Positions 6,852 through 7,371 of a stretch of 7,371 nucleotides of DNA are shown in pieces. The DNA lies in the NCBI GenBank assembly GCA_003978875.1, contig QNXQ01000152.1:1-7371 (forward strand). The letters run 5' to 3'. The notes under the pieces were generated by a model. That model was not told where the DNA came from and made no database searches. It was given only the letters and a program-made list of their open reading frames with translations. The position numbers were made by a program, and so were the translations under genes. This stretch comes from Aquifex sp. Lineage in GTDB: Bacteria; Aquificota; Aquificia; Aquificales; Aquificaceae. The first letter of the stretch is position 1, and each line of letters begins with the position of its first letter.

Positions 6852-7056
6852 ATTGGTAAGGAAAGAAATAAGCTCAAAGTTTAAGAACTTAAATAGGATG
6901 TTGAGAGTAGAAGAAGTAGCTGAATACTTAGGCGTCGAAAAAAGAACAGTTAGAAAGTGGTGCAGGATAGGAATGATAGAAGCTGTGAAACTTGGAAAAG
7001 AGTGGAGAATACCTGTAAATAGCCTTATAAACTTCCTTGTAGAACGTATGAGCTGA
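6814..7056 (+). CDS. Small excisionase-type helix-turn-helix DNA-binding protein
   Basis: This 80-aa protein is dominated by a MerR/excisionase-like winged helix (HTH_17 type, about residues 29-77). It shows RVEEVAEYLGVEKRTVRKW (31-49), then IGMIEAVKLGKEWRIP (52-67), where the recognition helix is followed by the small wing with the usual K-GKEWRIP ending, and a last helix (69-79). The 28 residues before the domain are charged and helical. ATG 6814 has GGAGAAG (6802-6808) five bases upstream and overlaps W by 38 bases. ATG 6898 is an alternative start at the domain edge but lacks a ribosome site. It lies beside the 20-bp repeats at the element end, so it could bind there as an Xis-like or regulatory factor; that is inference. 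It is the last gene of the late operon. Confidence 0.83.
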   Translation: MEGEKLLREYQVELVRKEISSKFKNLNRMLRVEEVAEYLGVEKRTVRKWCRIGMIEAVKLGKEWRIPVNSLINFLVERMS

Positions 7057-7067
7057 CCCTTCAACTT

Positions 7068-7087
7068 TTTCCGCAAAAAAATTAAAT
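7068..7087 (+). repeat. 20-bp end motif, copy 1 (direct)
   Basis: This is the first of three copies of a 20-bp motif. It differs from copy 2 at one position (A for T at motif position 14) and abuts it exactly, so the pair forms a 20-bp tandem repeat, about two helical turns. It starts 12 bases after the stop of the HTH gene. Confidence 0.75.
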
Positions 7088-7107
7088 TTTCCGCAAAAAA
7101 TTTAAAT
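7088..7107 (+). repeat. 20-bp end motif, copy 2 (direct)
   Basis: The motif reads TTTCCGCAAAAAATTTAAAT. It lies directly behind copy 1 and matches the inverted copy 3 at 19 of 20 positions. It is likely to be a protein-binding site (transposase, integrase arm site or repressor operator). Confidence 0.78.
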
Positions 7108-7159
7108 CGGTTTATGACCTGAAGGTAAGGAATTTTTAAGGTTATTGATTTTCAAGCAA

Positions 7160-7195
7160 GACACGAAATTTCAAAATATGACACGCTAAAACACG
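7160..7195 (+). repeat. Three phased ACACG boxes
   Basis: ACACG occurs at 7161, 7181 and 7191, the first two as GACACG. Spacings of 20 and 10 bases place the boxes on the same face of the helix. They lie between the direct and inverted 20-bp motifs. The arrangement resembles an operator or accessory binding sites; no binding protein can be named. Confidence 0.45.
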
Positions 7196-7371
7196 TTATT
7201 TAAATTTTTCGCGGAAAGTACACTTGTCTTTTACGTATCCTACAGCTCTAACTAGGTATTCCCTTTCATTGATTTCCACATATTTTCCACCCGTTTCAAG
7301 ATTTGTTTTTTTGATAGCCCTGTATAAGTCTGAAAGGGAAATTCCGTACTGATACAGTTTTTCGGGTTTAA
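7196..7371 (-). pseudogene. Interrupted CusA/CzcA-type heavy-metal efflux RND pump fragment
   Basis: The complementary strand encodes 57 residues before a TAA at 7196-7198, and the gene continues beyond the right edge. Residues 2-48 match the porter region of CusA/CzcA proton-driven metal exporters: PEKLYQYGISLSDLYRA, then TGGKYVE and EREYLVRAVGYVKD. I recall E. coli CusA having closely similar text (DPDKLAQYGISL, AEYMVRASGYL) about 200 residues from its start. Intact pumps continue with a Leu-Asp-Asp-type segment and about 800 more residues. Here the chain goes instead into CTFREKFK, encoded by the element's own terminal motif, and stops. The host part is therefore 7223-7371 and the last eight codons are phage sequence. 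The truncated product cannot form a pump. The rest of the gene should lie at the far left of the prophage. Confidence 0.75.
7198..7217 (-). repeat. 20-bp end motif, copy 3 (inverted)
   Basis: On the complementary strand this reads TTTCCGCGAAAAATTTAAAT and differs from copy 2 by a single base (G for A at position 8). It lies five bases from the inferred element boundary. With copy 2 it makes an inverted repeat around a 90-base spacer. Confidence 0.78.

Larger units (their letters stand above)
1..7222. mobile_element. Right-hand part of a prophage, probably Mu-like (transposable)
   Basis: The stretch carries terminase, portal, MuF head protein and a P2/Mu-type baseplate set, so its phage origin is clear. 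Its left end lies outside the window. The right end is placed at about 7222. Immediately to the right the minus strand encodes a CusA-type efflux protein, and the homology stops there. Read inward from this boundary the element begins with TG and has three copies of a 20-bp motif within 155 bases, as expected for transposase sites at a Mu-like end. The type of integration is inferred: no recombinase gene is visible, and an integrase/excisionase system with arm-type sites remains possible. Capsid, sheath, tube, tape measure, lysis and tail fibre genes are absent here, so they lie further left or have been lost. Confidence 0.7.

Noticed and set aside
6843..7076. Minus-strand frame opposite the HTH gene
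   Set aside because: It lies antisense to a clear helix-turn-helix protein and has shadow-like composition.
7068..7107. CRISPR-like repeats
   Set aside because: The copies abut with no spacer and one further copy is inverted; this fits protein-binding sites, not a CRISPR array.
7088..7217. Copies 2 and 3 as a transcription terminator hairpin
   Set aside because: The 90-base spacer is too long and the stem is AT-rich without a U-tract at the right place.

Overview
The window reads as the right-hand (late) end of a prophage, with a short piece of host chromosome at its 3' edge. The host looks like a thermophilic bacterium. The proteins are very rich in Lys, Glu and Arg, Arg is mostly AGA/AGG, Ile is often ATA, ribosome sites are strong GGAGG types, and genes overlap tightly. 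This resembles Aquificota (Aquifex/Hydrogenobacter-like), but that placement is inferred from style only.

Layout. (1) 1-1985, plus strand: the C-terminal nuclease part of a large terminase (5' end outside the window), overlapping a portal protein of the DUF4055-like type. (2) 1982-3893, minus strand: a two-gene cassette. First comes a 532-aa MuF (Mu gpF/SPP1 gp7-like) head protein with a C-terminal domain resembling the phage Barnase-EndoU-ColicinE5/D-RelE (PBECR) nucleases. It overlaps a small, strongly acidic protein that I do not recognise and that could be its immunity partner. (3) 3894-3968: a short divergent intergenic region. (4) 3969-7056, plus strand: a contractile-tail baseplate operon with gpX (LysM-like), gpD (hub), gpV (spike), an unknown 129-aa protein, gpU, gpW/gp25, and a small excisionase-type helix-turn-helix protein whose start lies inside gpW. 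(5) 7057-7222: an AT-rich non-coding end holding three copies of a 20-bp motif (two in tandem, one inverted) and three phased ACACG boxes. (6) 7223-7371: a minus-strand fragment of a CusA/CzcA heavy-metal efflux RND pump. Its homology stops at about 7222 and its frame runs on into the element before stopping, which marks a probable insertion junction.

Working together: TerL and the portal package DNA, MuF acts in head assembly and may deliver a toxin domain, and X-D-V-U-W build the tail tip and baseplate. The element end, read inward, starts 5'-TGTACTTTCCGCG and carries repeated binding-site-like motifs. This fits a Mu-like transposable phage, although an integrase/excisionase element with arm-type sites is also possible. 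No transposase or integrase lies in the window. The most interesting points are the inverted MuF-nuclease/acidic-protein pair and the repeat-bearing junction inside a metal-efflux gene.
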